NCBI GenBank assembly: GCA_948099385.1 | Contig: CANUEZ040000159.1 | Coordinates: 7,086,501 to 7,150,500 of the forward strand | Direction: 5' to 3' | From: Fasciola hepatica | Taxonomy: Eukaryota > Platyhelminthes > Trematoda > Plagiorchiida > Fasciolidae | DNA: 64,000 bases | Shown here: positions 22,401 through 37,100 of the stretch, in pieces | Numbering within the stretch: position 1 is the stretch's first letter | Layout: each line of letters begins with the position of its first letter | Translations under genes and position numbers: made by a program | Notes under the pieces: model-generated | Databases searched by the model: none | What the model was told of the DNA's origin: nothing | Seen by the model: the letters and a program-made list of their open reading frames with translations, nothing else

Positions 22401-24070
22401 TAGAGAATTCATCGATCATCGGAGTGGATCGCTGTGTGGGAAGCGGGTTGTTACCGTTCGAAGCCAGTGACGGAAGGGTGCTATATCATGTAGTGTAGAT
22501 GTTGAACAAACCGTTGAGAGCCAGCCCGGATAGCCTTGTGGTTAAGGTGTTCGATTCACAATCGTTCAATCAAACCCTTGTTCGAGTCCCCGTGTGTGCT
22601 CCATGGATGTGCACTGCTGATGATTCCCAACAAGGATGAAACAGCTGTACAGTGCTTCCATGCTTTTCAATGGTGAGTTGAGCGTTCAAGCTGCATGATG
22701 AATCATATCATATACAAATCTAATCTGCTACAACTCCATTGCAAACAGTAACCAAGCTGTGTAGGTTGTTCATAACGGAATGCCTTCGTTGTACTGAGGC
22801 CCCTACAGAGAAGTCATCCATCACAGGAGTGGATCGCTGTGTGGGAAGCGGGTTGTTACCGTTCGAAGCCAGTGACGGAAGGGTGCTATATCATGTAGTG
22901 TAGATGTTGAACAAACCGTTGAGAGCCAGCCCGGATAGCCTTGTGGATAAGGTGTTCTATTGACAGTCGTTAAATCGAACCTTTGTTCGAGTCCCCGTGG
23001 GTGCTCCATGGATGTGCACTGCTGATGATTCCCAACAAGGATGAAACAGCTGTACAGTGCTTCCATGCTTTTCAATGGTGAGTTGAGCGTTCAAGCTGCA
23101 TGATGAATCATATCATATACAAATCTAATCTCCTACAACTCAATTGCAAACAGTAACCAAGCTGTGTAGGTTGTTCATAACGGAATGCCTTCGTTGTACT
23201 TAGGCCCCTACAGAGAAGTCATCCATCATAGGAGTGGATCGCTGTGTGGGAAGCGGGTTGTTACCGTTCGAAGCCAGTGACGGAAGGGTGCTATATCATG
23301 TAGTGTAGATGTTCAACAAACCGTTGAGAGCCAGCCCGGATAGCCTTGTGGTTAAGGTGTTCGATTCACAATCGTTCAATCAAACCCTTCTTAGAATCCC
23401 CGTGTGGGCTCGGTGGATGTGCACTGCTGATGATTCCCAACAAGGATGAAACAGCTGTACAGTGCTTCCATGCTTTTCAATGGTGAGTTGAGCGTTCAAG
23501 CTGCATGATGAATCATATCATATACAAATCTAATCTCCTACAACTCAATTGCAAACAGTAACCAAGCTGTGTAGGTTGTTCATAACGGAATGCGTTCGTT
23601 GTACTTAGGCCCCTACAGAGAAGTCATCGATCATAGGAGTGGATCGCTGTGTGGGAAGCGGGTTGTTACCGTTCGAAGCCAGTGACGGAAGGGTGCTATA
23701 TCATGTAGTGTAGATGTTGAACAAACCGTTGAGAGCCAGCCCGGATAGCCTTGTGGTTAAGGTGTTTGATTCACGATCGTTCACCCCGGGTTCGAGTCCC
23801 CGTGGGTGCTCCATGGATGTGCACTGCTGATGATTCTCAACAAGGATGAAACAGCTGTACAGTGCTTCCATGCTTTTCAATGGTGAGTTGAGCGTTCAAG
23901 CTGCATGATGAATCATATCATATACAAATCTAATCTCCTACAACTCAATTGCAAACAGTAACCAAGCTGTGTAGGTTGTTCATAACGGAATGCCTTCGTT
24001 GTACTTAGGCCCCTACAGAGAAGTCATCCATCATAGGTGTGGATCGCTGTGTGGGAAGCGGGTTGTTACC

Positions 24071-27000
24071 GTTCAAAGCCAGTGACGGAAGGGTGCTATA
24101 TCATGTAGTGTAGATGTTGAACAAACCGTGGAGAGCCAGCCCGGATAGCCTTGTGGATAAGGTGTTCGATTGACAGTCGTTTAATCCAACCCTAGTTCGA
24201 GTCCCCGTGGGGGCTCCATGGATGTGCACTGCTGATGATTCCCAACAAGGATGAAACAGCTGTACAGTGCTTCCATGCATTTTGATGGTGAGTTGAGCGT
24301 TCAAGCTGCATGATGAATCATATCATATACAAATCTAATCTCCTACAACTCAATTGCAAACAGTAACCAAGCTGTGTAGGTTGTTCATAACGGAATGCCT
24401 TCGTTGTACTTAGGCCCCTACAGAGAATTCATCCATCATATGAGTCGATTGCTGTGTGGGAGGCGGGTTGTTACCGTTCAAAGCCAGTGACGGAAGGGTG
24501 CTATATCATGTAGTGTAGATGTTCAACAAACCGTTGAGAGCCAGCCCGGATAGCCTTGTGGTTAAGGTGTTCGATTCACAATCGTTCAATCAAACCCTTG
24601 TTCGAGTCCCCTTGGAGGCTCCATGGATGTGCACTGCTGATGATTCCCAACAAGGATGAAACAGCTGTACAGTGCTTCCATGCTTTTCAATGGTGAGTTG
24701 AGCGTTCAAGCTGCATGATGAATCATATCATATACAAATCTAATCTCCTACAACTCAATTGCAAACAGTAACCAAGCTGTGTAGGTTGTTCATAACGGAA
24801 TGCGTTCGTTGTACTTAGGCCCCTACAGAGAAGTCATCCATCATAGGAGTGGATCGCTGTGTGGGAAGCGGGTTGTTACCGTTCGAAGCCAGTGACGGAA
24901 GGGTGCTATATCATGTAGTGTAGATGTTGAACAAACCGTTGAGAGCCAGCCCGGATAGCCTTGTGGATAAGGTGTTCTATTGACAGTCGTTAAATCGAAC
25001 CTTTGTTCGAGTCCCCGTGGGTGCTCCATGGATGTGCACTGCTGATGATTCCCAACAAGGATGAAACAGCTGTACAGTGCTTCCATGCTTTTCAATGGTT
25101 AGTTGAACGTTCAAGCTGCATGATGAATCATATCATATACAAATCTAATCTCCTACAACTCAATTGCAAACAGTAACCAAGCTGTGTAGGTTGTTCATAA
25201 CGGAATGCCTTCGTTGTACTTAGGCCCCTACAGAGAATTCATCCATCATAGGAGTGGATCGCTGTGTGGGAAGCGGGTTGTTACCGTTCAAAGCCAGTGA
25301 CGGAAGGGTGCTATATCATGTAGTGTAGATGTTCAACAAACCGTTGAGAGCCAGCCCGGATAGCCTTGTGGTTAAGGGGTTCGATTCACAATCGTTCACC
25401 CCGGGTTCGAGTCCCCGTGGGTGCTCCATGGATGTGCACTGCTGATGATTCCCAACAAAGATGAAACAGCTGTACAGTGCTTCCATGCTTTTCAATGGTG
25501 AGTTGAGCGTTCAAGCTGCATGATGAATCATATCATATACAAATCTAATCTCCTACAACTCAATTGCAAACAGTAACCAAGCTGTGTAGGTTGTTCATAA
25601 CGGAATGCGTTCGTTGTACTTAGGCCCCTACAGAGAAGTCATCCATCATAGGAGTGGATCGCTGTGTGGGAAGCGGGTTGTTACCGTTCAAAGCCAGTGA
25701 CGGAAGGGTGCTATATCATGTAGTGTAGATGTTCAACAAACCGTTGAGAGCCAGCCCGGATAGCCTTGTGGTTAAAGTGTTCGATTCACAGTCGTTAAAT
25801 CCAAAACTTGTTCGAGTCCCCGTGGGTGCTCCATGGATGTGCACTGCTGATGATTCCCAACAAGGATGAAACAGCTGTACAGTGCTTCCATGCTTTTCAA
25901 TGGTGAGTTGAGCGTTCAAGCTGCATGATGAATCATATCATATACAAATCTAATCTCCTACAACTCAATTGCAAACAGTAACCAAGCTGTGTAGGTTGTT
26001 CATAACGGAATGCGTTCGTTGTACTTAGGCCCCTACAGAGAAGTCATCGATCATAGGAGTGGATCGCTGTGTGGGAAGCGGGTTGTTACCGTTCGAAGCC
26101 AGTGACGGAAGGGTGCTATATCATGTAGTGTAGATGTTCAACAAACCGTTGAGAGCCAGCCCGGATAGCCTTGTGGTTAAGGTGTTCGATTCACAATCGT
26201 TCAATCAACCCTTGTTCGAGTCCCCGTGGGTGCTCCATGGATGTGCACTGCTGATGATTCCCAACAAGGATGAAACAGCTGTGCAGTGCTTCCATGCTTT
26301 TCAATGGTGAGTTGAACGTTCAAGCTGCATGATGAATCATATCATATACAAATCTAATCTCCTACAACTCAATTGCAAACAGTAACCAAGCTGTGTAGGT
26401 TGTTCATAACGGAATGCCTTCGTTGTACTTAGGCCCCTACAGAGAAGTCATCCATCATAGGAGTGGATCGCTGTGTGGGAAGCGGGTTGTTACCGTTCGA
26501 AGCCAGTGACGGAAGGGTGCTATATCATGTAGTGTAGATGTTCAACAAACCGTTGAGAGCCAGCCCGGATAGCCTTGTGGTTAAGGTGTTCGATTCACAA
26601 TCGTTCACCCCGGTTTAAATCCCCGTGGGTGCTCCATGGATGTGCACTGCTGATGATTCCCAACAAGGATGAAACAGCTGTACAGTGCTTCCATGCTTTT
26701 CAATGGTGAGTTGAGCGTTCAAGCTGCATGATGAATCATATCATATACAAATCTAATCTCCTACAACTCAATTGCAAACAGTAACCAAGCTGTGTAGGTT
26801 GTTCAAAACGGAATGCCTTCGTTGTACTTAGGCCCCTACAGAGAAGTCATCCATCATAGCAGTGGATCGCTGTGTGGGAAGCGGGTTGTTACCGTTCAAA
26901 GCCAGTGACGGATGGGTGCTATATCATGTAGTGTAGATGTTCAACAAACCGTTGAGAGCCAGCCCGGATAGCCTTGTGGTTAAGGTGTTCGATTCACAAT

Positions 27001-29600
27001 CGTTCACCCCGGGTTCGAGACCCCGTGGAGGCTCCATGGATGTGCACTGCTGATGATTCCCAACAAGGATGAAACAGCTGTACAGTGCGTCCATGCTTTT
27101 CAATGGTGAGTTGAGCGTTCAAGCTGCATGATGAATCATATCATATACAAATCTAATCTCCTACAACTCAATTGCAAACAGTACCAAGCTGTGTAGGTTG
27201 TTCATAACGGAATGCTTTCGTTGTACTTAGGCCCCTACAGAGAATTCATCCATCATAGGAGTGGATCGCTGTGTGGGAAGCGGGTTGTTACCGTTCAAAG
27301 CCAGTGACGGAAGGGTGCTATATCATGTAGTGTAGATGTTCAACAAACCGTTGAGAGCCAGCCCGGATAGCCTTGTGGTTAAGGTGTTCGATTCACAATC
27401 GTTCACCCATGGTTCGAGTCCCCGTGGGGGCTCCATGGATGTGCACTGCTGATGATTCCCAACAAGGATGAAACAGCTGTACAGTGCTTCCATGCTTTTC
27501 AATGGTGAGTTGAGCGTTCAAGCTGCATGATGAATCATATCATATACAAATCTAATCTCCTACAACTCAATTGCAAACAGTAACCAAGCTGTGTAGGTTG
27601 TTCAAAACGGAATGCGTTCGTTGTACTTAGGCCCCTACAGAGAAGTCATCCATCATAGGAGTGGATCGCTGTGTGGGAAGCGGGTTGTTACCGTTCGAAG
27701 CCAGTGACGGAAGGGTGCTATATCATGTAGTGTAGATATTCAACAAACCGTTGAGAGCCAGCCCGGATAGCCTTGTGGTTAAGGTGTTTGACTCACAATA
27801 GTTCACCCCGGGTTCGAGTCCCCGTGGGGGCTCGGTGGATGTGCACTGCTGATGATTCCCAACAAGGATGAAACAGCTGTACAGTGCTTCCATGCTTTTC
27901 AATGGTGAGTTGAGCGTTCAAGCTGCATGATGAATCATATCATATACAAATCTAATCTCCTACAACTCAATTGCAAACAGTAACCAAGCTGTGTAGGTTG
28001 TTCAAAACGGAATGCGTTCGTTGTACTTAGGCCCCTACAGAGAATTCATCCATCATAGGAGTGGATCGCTGTTTGGGAAGCGTGTTGTTACCGTTCGAAG
28101 CCAGTGACGGATGGGTGCTATATCATGTAGTGTAGATATTCAACAAACCGTTGAGAGCCAGCCCGGATAGCCTTGTGGTTGAGGTGTTCGATTCACAATC
28201 GTTCACCCCGGGTTCGAGACCCCGTGGAGGCTCCATGGATGTGCACTGCTGATGATTCCCAACAAGGATGAAACAGCTGTACAGTGCGTCCATGCTTTTC
28301 AATGGTGAGTTGAGCGTTCAAGCTGCATGATGAATCATATCATATACAAATCTAATCTCCTACAACTCAATTGCAAACAGTAACCAAGCTGTGTAGGTTG
28401 TTCATAACGGAATGCTTTCGTTGTACTTAGGCCCCTACAGAGAATTCATCCATCATAGGAGTGGATCGCTGTGTGGGAAGCGGGTTGTTACCGTTCAAAG
28501 CCAGTGACGGAAGGGTGCTATATCATGTAGTGTAGATGTTCAACAAACCGTTGAGAGCCAGCCCGGATAGCCTTGTGGTTAAGGTGTTCGATTCACAATC
28601 GTTCACCCATGGTTCAAGTCCCCGTGGGGGCTCCATGGATGTGCACTGCTGATGATTCCCAACAAGGATGAAACAGCTGTACAGTGCTTCCATGCTTTTC
28701 AATGGTGAGTTGAGCGTTCAAGCTGCATGATGAATCATATCATATACAAATCTAATCTCCTACAACTCAATTGCAAACAGTAACCAAGCTGTGTAGGTTG
28801 TTCAAAACGGAATGCGTTCGTTGTACTTAGGCCCCTACAGAGAAGTCATCCATCATAGGAGTGGATCGCTGTGTGGGAAGCGGGTTGTTACCGTTCGAAG
28901 CCAGTGACGGAAGGGTGCTATATCATGTAGTGTAGATATTCAACAAACCGTTGAGAGCCAGCCCGGATAGCCTTGTGGTTAAGGTGTTTGACTCACAATA
29001 GTTCACCCCGGGTTCGAGTCCCCGTGGGGGCTCGGTGGATGTGCACTGCTGATGATTCCCAACAAGGATGAAACAGCTGTACAGTGCTTCCATGCTTTTC
29101 AATGGTGAGTTGAGCGTTCAAGCTGCATGATGAATCATATCATATACAAATCTAATCTCCTACAACTCAATTGCAAACAGTAACCAAGCTGTGTAGGTTG
29201 TTCAAAACGGAATGCGTTCGTTGTACTTAGGCCCCTACAGAGAATTCATCCATCATAGGAGTGGATCGCTGTGTGGGAAGCGGGTTGTTACCGTTCGAAG
29301 CCAGTGACGGATGGGTGCTATATCATGTAGTGTAGATATTCAACAAACCGTTGAGAGCCAGCCCGGATAGCCTTGTGGTTAGGGTGTTTGATTCACAATC
29401 GTTCACCCCGGGTTCGAGACCCCGTGGGTGCTCCATGGATGTGCACTGCTGATGATTCCCAACAAGGATGAAACAGCTGTACAGTGCGTCCATGCTTTTC
29501 AATGGTGAGTTGAGCGTTCAAGCTGCATGATGAATCATATCATATACAAATCTAATCTCCTACAACTCAATTGCAAACAGTAACCAAGCTGTGTAGGTTG
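24071..29600 (+). repeat. Large duplication, copy 1 (units 61-74)
   Basis: Units from 24071 onward match units from 32918 onward in order. Landmarks: CATATGAGTCGATTGC at 24437 and 33287, GTTAAAGTGTTCG at 25772 and 34619, the CAATCAACCCTTG head in units 26091 and 34938, a CAGTACCAAG one-base deletion in units 26894 and 35742, CACCCATGGTTCG at 27405 and 36253, and TTTGACTCACAATAG at 27787 and 36635. Similarity fades in the last 150 bp of unit 74. The offset is 8847-8848 bp. Confidence 0.88.
26236..26296 (+). ncRNA. Defective hammerhead copy (H17 = G)
   Basis: Unit 66. The base 5' of the predicted cleavage site is G (26283, CTGTGCAGTGC). G at 17 can pair with C3 and abolishes cleavage in the hammerhead family. 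All other core positions are intact. The same change is present in the paralogous unit at 34938. Confidence 0.8.
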
Positions 29601-30902
29601 TTCAAAACGGAATGCGTTCGTTGTACTTAGGCCCCTACAGAGAATTCATCCATCATAGGAGTGGATCGCTGTTTGGGAAGCGTGTTGTTACCGTTCGAAG
29701 CCAGTGACGGATGGGTGCTATATCATGTAGTGTAGATATTCAACAAACCGTTGAGAGCCAGCCCGGATAGCCTTGTGGTTGAGGTGTTCGATTCACAATC
29801 GTTCACCCCGGGTTCGAGACCCCGTGGAGGCTCCATGGATGTGCACTGCTGATGATTCCCAACAAGGATGAAACAGCTGTACAGTGCGTCCATGCTTTTC
29901 AATGGTGAGTTGAGCGTTCAAGCTGCATGATGAATCATATCATATACAAATCTAATCTCCTACAACTCAATTGCAAACAGTAACCAAGCTGTGTAGGTTG
30001 TTCATAACGGAATGCTTTCGTTGTACTTAGGCCCCTACAGAGAATTCATCCATCATAGGAGTGGATCGCTGTGTGGGAAGCGGGTTGTTACCGTTCAAAG
30101 CCAGTGACGGAAGGGTGCTATATCATGTAGTGTAGATGTTCAACAAACCGTGGAGAGCCAGCCCGGATAGCCTTGTGGATAAGGTGTTCGATTGACAGTC
30201 GTTTAATCCAACCCTAGTTCGAGTCCCCGTGGGGGCTCCATGGATGTGCACTGCTGATGATTCCCAACAAGGATGAAACAGCTGTACAGTGCTTCCATGC
30301 ATTTTGATGGTGAGTTGAGCGTTCAAGCTGCATGATGAATCATATCATATACAAATCTAATCTCCTACAACTCAATTGCAAACAGTAACCAAGCTGTGTA
30401 GGTTGTTCATAACGGAATGCCTTCGTTGTACTTAGGCCCCTACAGAGAATTCATCCATCATATGAGTCGATTGCTGTGTGGGAGGCGGGTTGTTACCGTT
30501 CAAAGCCAGTGACGGAAGGGTGCTATATCATGTAGTGTAGATGTTCAACAAACCGTTGAGAGCCAGCCCGGATAGCCTTGTGGTTAAGGTGTTCGATTCA
30601 CAATCGTTCAATCAAACCCTTGTTCGAGTCCCCTTGGAGGCTCCATGGATGTGCACTGCTGATGATTCCCAACAAGGATGAAACAGCTGTACAGTGCTTC
30701 CATGCTTTTCAATGGTGAGTTGAGCGTTCAAGCTGCATGATGAATCATATCATATACAAATCTAATCTCCTACAACTCAATTGCAAACAGTAACCAAGCT
30801 GTGTAGGTTGTTCATAACGGAATGCTTTCGTTGTACTTAGGCCCCTACAGAGAATTCATCCATCATAGGAGTGGATCGCTGTGTGGGAAGCGGGTTGTTA
30901 CC
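29293..30902 (+). repeat. 4-unit tandem duplication, copy 1 (1610 bp)
   Basis: Units 74-77: heads marked GTTAGGGTGTTTG, GTTGAGGTGTTCG, GGATAAGGTG with GACAGTCG, and CAATCAAACCC followed by CTTGGAGGCT. The same series follows immediately at 30903-32512. Confidence 0.85.
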
Positions 30903-32512
30903 GTTCGAAGCCAGTGACGGATGGGTGCTATATCATGTAGTGTAGATATTCAACAAACCGTTGAGAGCCAGCCCGGATAGCCTTGTGGTTAGGGTGTTTG
31001 ATTCACAATCGTTCACCCCGGGTTCGAGACCCCGTGGGTGCTCCATGGATGTGCACTGCTGATGATTCCCAACAAGGATGAAACAGCTGTACAGTGCGTC
31101 CATGCTTTTCAATGGTGAGTTGAGCGTTCAAGCTGCATGATGAATCATATCATATACAAATCTAATCTCCTACAACTCAATTGCAAACAGTAACCAAGCT
31201 GTGTAGGTTGTTCAAAACGGAATGCGTTCGTTGTACTTAGGCCCCTACAGAGAATTCATCCATCATAGGAGTGGATCGCTGTTTGGGAAGCGTGTTGTTA
31301 CCGTTCGAAGCCAGTGACGGATGGGTGCTATATCATGTAGTGTAGATATTCAACAAACCGTTGAGAGCCAGCCCGGATAGCCTTGTGGTTGAGGTGTTCG
31401 ATTCACAATCGTTCACCCCGGGTTCGAGACCCCGTGGAGGCTCCATGGATGTGCACTGCTGATGATTCCCAACAAGGATGAAACAGCTGTACAGTGCGTC
31501 CATGCTTTTCAATGGTGAGTTGAGCGTTCAAGCTGCATGATGAATCATATCATATACAAATCTAATCTCCTACAACTCAATTGCAAACAGTAACCAAGCT
31601 GTGTAGGTTGTTCATAACGGAATGCTTTCGTTGTACTTAGGCCCCTACAGAGAATTCATCCATCATAGGAGTGGATCGCTGTGTGGGAAGCGGGTTGTTA
31701 CCGTTCAAAGCCAGTGACGGAAGGGTGCTATATCATGTAGTGTAGATGTTCAACAAACCGTGGAGAGCCAGCCCGGATAGCCTTGTGGATAAGGTGTTCG
31801 ATTGACAGTCGTTTAATCCAACCCTAGTTCGAGTCCCCGTGGGGGCTCCATGGATGTGCACTGCTGATGATTCCCAACAAGGATGAAACAGCTGTACAGT
31901 GCTTCCATGCATTTTGATGGTGAGTTGAGCGTTCAAGCTGCATGATGAATCATATCATATACAAATCTAATCTCCTACAACTCAATTGCAAACAGTAACC
32001 AAGCTGTGTAGGTTGTTCATAACGGAATGCCTTCGTTGTACTTAGGCCCCTACAGAGAATTCATCCATCATATGAGTCGATTGCTGTGTGGGAGGCGGGT
32101 TGTTACCGTTCAAAGCCAGTGACGGAAGGGTGCTATATCATGTAGTGTAGATGTTCAACAAACCGTTGAGAGCCAGCCCGGATAGCCTTGTGGTTAAGGT
32201 GTTCGATTCACAATCGTTCAATCAAACCCTTGTTCGAGTCCCCTTGGAGGCTCCATGGATGTGCACTGCTGATGATTCCCAACAAGGATGAAACAGCTGT
32301 ACAGTGCTTCCATGCTTTTCAATGGTGAGTTGAGCGTTCAAGCTGCATGATGAATCATATCATATACAAATCTAATCTCCTACAACTCAATTGCAAACAG
32401 TAACCAAGCTGTGTAGGTTGTTCATAACGGAATGCGTTCGTTGTACTTAGGCCCCTACAGAGAAGTCATCCATCATAGGAGTGGATCGCTGTGTGGGAAG
32501 CGGGTTGTTACC
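30903..32512 (+). repeat. 4-unit tandem duplication, copy 2 (1610 bp)
   Basis: Units 78-81 repeat units 74-77 at an offset of exactly 1610 bp (400+400+405+405), including the distinctive TTTGGGAAGCGTG at the end of the first unit of the set and GGGAGGCGGG at the end of the third. Confidence 0.85.
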
Positions 32513-34132
32513 GTTCGAAGCCAGTGACGGAAGGGTGCTATATCATGTAGTGTAGATGTTGAACAAACCGTTGAGAGCCAGCCCGGATAGCCTTGTGGAT
32601 AAGGTGTTCTATTGACAGTCGTTAAATCGAACCTTTGTTCGAGTCCCCGTGGGTGCTCCATGGATGTGCACTGCTGATGATTCCCAACAAGGATGAAACA
32701 GCTGTACAGTGCTTCCATGCTTTTCAATGGTTAGTTGAACGTTCAAGCTGCATGATGAATCATATCATATACAAATCTAATCTCCTACAACTCAATTGCA
32801 AACAGTAACCAAGCTGTGTAGGTTGTTCATAACGGAATGCTTTCGTTGTACTTAGGCCCCTACAGAGAATTCATCCATCATAGGAGTGGATCGCTGTGTG
32901 GGAAGCGGGTTGTTACCGTTCAAAGCCAGTGACGGAAGGGTGCTATATCATGTAGTGTAGATGTTCAACAAACCGTGGAGAGCCAGCCCGGATAGCCTTG
33001 TGGATAAGGTGTTCGATTGACAGTCGTTTAATCCAACCCTAGTTCGAGTCCCCGTGGGGGCTCCATGGATGTGCACTGCTGATGATTCCCAACAAGGATG
33101 AAACAGCTGTACAGTGCTTCCATGCATTTTGATGGTGAGTTGAGCGTTCAAGCTGCATGATGAATCATATCATATACAAATCTAATCTCCTACAACTCAA
33201 TTGCAAACAGTAACCAAGCTGTGTAGGTTGTTCATAACGGAATGCCTTCGTTGTACTTAGGCCCCTACAGAGAATTCATCCATCATATGAGTCGATTGCT
33301 GTGTGGGAGGCGGGTTGTTACCGTTCAAAGCCAGTGACGGAAGGGTGCTATATCATGTAGTGTAGATGTTCAACAAACCGTTGAGAGCCAGCCCGGATAG
33401 CCTTGTGGTTAAGGTGTTCGATTCACAATCGTTCAATCAAACCCTTGTTCGAGTCCCCTTGGAGGCTCCATGGATGTGCACTGCTGATGATTCCCAACAA
33501 GGATGAAACAGCTGTACAGTGCTTCCATGCTTTTCAATGGTGAGTTGAGCGTTCAAGCTGCATGATGAATCATATCATATACAAATCTAATCTCCTACAA
33601 CTCAATTGCAAACAGTAACCAAGCTGTGTAGGTTGTTCATAACGGAATGCGTTCGTTGTACTTAGGCCCCTACAGAGAAGTCATCCATCATAGGAGTGGA
33701 TCGCTGTGTGGGAAGCGGGTTGTTACCGTTCGAAGCCAGTGACGGAAGGGTGCTATATCATGTAGTGTAGATGTTGAACAAACCGTTGAGAGCCAGCCCG
33801 GATAGCCTTGTGGATAAGGTGTTCTATTGACAGTCGTTAAATCGAACCTTTGTTCGAGTCCCCGTGGGTGCTCCATGGATGTGCACTGCTGATGATTCCC
33901 AACAAGGATGAAACAGCTGTACAGTGCTTCCATGCTTTTCAATGGTTAGTTGAACGTTCAAGCTGCATGATGAATCATATCATATACAAATCTAATCTCC
34001 TACAACTCAATTGCAAACAGTAACCAAGCTGTGTAGGTTGTTCATAACGGAATGCCTTCGTTGTACTTAGGCCCCTACAGAGAATTCATCCATCATAGGA
34101 GTGGATCGCTGTGTGGGAAGCGGGTTGTTACC
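31703..34132 (+). repeat. 3-unit tandem duplication (2 x 1215 bp)
   Basis: Units 80-82 (31703-32917) and 83-85 (32918-34132) are successive copies of the same three 405-bp units: GACAGTCG with TTTAATCC head, CAATCAAACCC head with CTTGGAGGCT, and GTTCTATTGAC with TAAATCGAACC head ending in TGGTTAGTTGAACG. Copy 1 overlaps the preceding 4-unit duplication, so exchanges were nested. Confidence 0.85.
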
Positions 34133-37100
34133 GTTCAAAGCCAGTGACGGAAGGGTGCTATATCATGTAGTGTAGATGTTCAACAAACCGTTGAGAGCCA
34201 GCCCGGATAGCCTTGTGGTTAAGGGGTTCGATTCACAATCGTTCACCCCGGGTTCGAGTCCCCGTGGGTGCTCCATGGATGTGCACTGCTGATGATTCTC
34301 AACAAGGATGAAACAGCTGTACAGTGCTTCCATGCTTTTCAATGGTGAGTTGAGCGTTCAAGCTGCATGATGAATCATATCATATACAAATCTAATCTCC
34401 TACAACTCAATTGCAAACAGTAACCAAGCTGTGTAGGTTGTTCATAACGGAATGCGTTCGTTGTACTTAGGCCCCTACAGAGAAGTCATCCATCATAGGA
34501 GTGGATCGCTGTGTGGGAAGCGGGTTGTTACCGTTCAAAGCCAGTGACGGAAGGGTGCTATATCATGTAGTGTAGATGTTCAACAAACCGTTGAGAGCCA
34601 GCCCGGATAGCCTTGTGGTTAAAGTGTTCGATTCACAGTCGTTAAATCCAAAACTTGTTCGAGTCCCCGTGGGTGCTCCATGGATGTGCACTGCTGATGA
34701 TTCCCAACAAGGATGAAACAGCTGTACAGTGCTTCCATGCTTTTCAATGGTGAGTTGAGCGTTCAAGCTGCATGATGAATCATATCATATACAAATCTAA
34801 TCTCCTACAACTCAATTGCAAACAGTAACCAAGCTGTGTAGGTTGTTCATAACGGAATGCGTTCGTTGTACTTAGGCCCCTACAGAGAAGTCATCCATCA
34901 TAGGAGTGGATCGCTGTGTGGGAAGCGGGTTGTTACCGTTCGAAGCCAGTGACGGAAGGGTGCTATATCATGTAGTGTAGATGTTCAACAAACCGTTGAG
35001 AGCCAGCCCGGATAGCCTTGTGGTTAAGGTGTTCGATTCACAATCGTTCAATCAACCCTTGTTCGAGTCCCCGTGGGTGCTCCATGGATGTGCACTGCTG
35101 ATGATTCCCAACAAGGATGAAACAGCTGTGCAGTGCTTCCATGCTTTTCAATGGTGAGTTGAACGTTCAAGCTGCATGATGAATCATATCATATACAAAT
35201 CTAATCTCCTACAACTCAATTGCAAACAGTAACCAAGCTGTGTAGGTTGTTCATAACGGAATGCCTTCGTTGTACTTAGGCCCCTACAGAGAAGTCATCC
35301 ATCATAGGAGTGGATCGCTGTGTGGGAAGCGGGTTGTTACCGTTCGAAGCCAGTGACGGAAGGGTGCTATATCATGTAGTGTAGATGTTCAACAAACCGT
35401 TGAGAGCCAGCCCGGATAGCCTTGTGGTTAAGGTGTTCGATTCACAATCGTTCACCCCGGGTTAGAGTCCCCGTGGGTGCTCCATGGATGTGCACTGCTG
35501 ATGATTCCCAACAAGGATGAAACAGCTGTACAGTGCTTCCATGCTTTTCAATGGTGAGTTGAGCGTTCAAGCTGCATGATGAATCATATCATATACAAAT
35601 CTAATCTCCTACAACTCAATTGCAAACAGTAACCAAGCTGTGTAGGTTGTTCAAAACGGAATGCCTTCGTTGTACTTAGGCCCCTACAGAGAAGTCATCC
35701 ATCATAGCAGTGGATCGCTGTGTGGGAAGCGGGTTGTTACCGTTCAAAGCCAGTGACGGATGGGTGCTATATCATGTAGTGTAGATGTTCAACAAACCGT
35801 TGAGAGCCAGCCCGGATAGCCTTGTGGTTAAGGTGTTCGATTCACAATCGTTCACCCCGGGTTCGAGACCCCGTGGAGGCTCCATGGATGTGCACTGCTG
35901 ATGATTCCCAACAAGGATGAAACAGCTGTACAGTGCGTCCATGCTTTTCAATGGTGAGTTGAGCGTTCAAGCTGCATGATGAATCATATCATATACAAAT
36001 CTAATCTCCTACAACTCAATTGCAAACAGTACCAAGCTGTGTAGGTTGTTCATAACGGAATGCTTTCGTTGTACTTAGGCCCCTACAGAGAATTCATCCA
36101 TCATAGGAGTGGATCGCTGTGTGGGAAGCGGGTTGTTACCGTTCAAAGCCAGTGACGGAAGGGTGCTATATCATGTAGTGTAGATGTTCAACAAACCGTT
36201 GAGAGCCAGCCCGGATAGCCTTGTGGTTAAGGTGTTCGATTCACAATCGTTCACCCATGGTTCGAGTCCCCGTGGGGGCTCCATGGATGTGCACTGCTGA
36301 TGATTCCCAACAAGGATGAAACAGCTGTACAGTGCTTCCATGCTTTTCAATGGTGAGTTGAGCGTTCAAGCTGCATGATGAATCATATCATATACAAATC
36401 TAATCTCCTACAACTCAATTGCAAACAGTAACCAAGCTGTGTAGGTTGTTCAAAACGGAATGCGTTCGTTGTACTTAGGCCCCTACAGAGAAGTCATCCA
36501 TCATAGGAGTGGATCGCTGTGTGGGAAGCGGGTTGTTACCGTTCGAAGCCAGTGACGGAAGGGTGCTATATCATGTAGTGTAGATATTCAACAAACCGTT
36601 GAGAGCCAGCCCGGATAGCCTTGTGGTTAAGGTGTTTGACTCACAATAGTTCACCCCGGGTTCGAGTCCCCGTGGGGGCTCGGTGGATGTGCACTGCTGA
36701 TGATTCCCAACAAGGATGAAACAGCTGTACAGTGCTTCCATGCTTTTCAATGGTGAGTTGAGCGTTCAAGCTGCATGATGAATCATATCATATACAAATC
36801 TAATCTCCTACAACTCAATTGCAAACAGTAACCAAGCTGTGTAGGTTGTTCAAAACGGAATGCGTTCGTTGTACTTAGGCCCCTACAGAGAATTCATCCA
36901 TCATAGGAGTGGATCGCTGTTTGGGAAGCGTGTTGTTACCGTTCGAAGCCAGTGACGGATGGGTGCTATATCATGTAGTGTAGATATTCAACAAACCGTT
37001 GAGAGCCAGCCCGGATAGCCTTGTGGTTGAGGTGTTCGATTCACAATCGTTCACCCCGGGTTCGAGACCCCGTGGAGGCTCCATGGATGTGCACTGCTGA

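Larger units (their letters stand above)
18026..24070 (+). repeat. Block 2: 405-bp-rich units with GACAGTC heads
   Basis: Units 46-60, with 405-bp units at 18026, 18831, 20036 and a run of six from 21241 to 23670. Several have heads with GATTGACAGTCG and the junction CTCGGTGGATG instead of CTCCATGGATG. Extra markers are GTGGATAA after the A box and CATCGATCATCGG in the tail. The junction change turns the outer stem I strand from CATGGA to GGTGGA, which still allows five of six pairs with TCCATG (one G-U). Confidence 0.85.
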
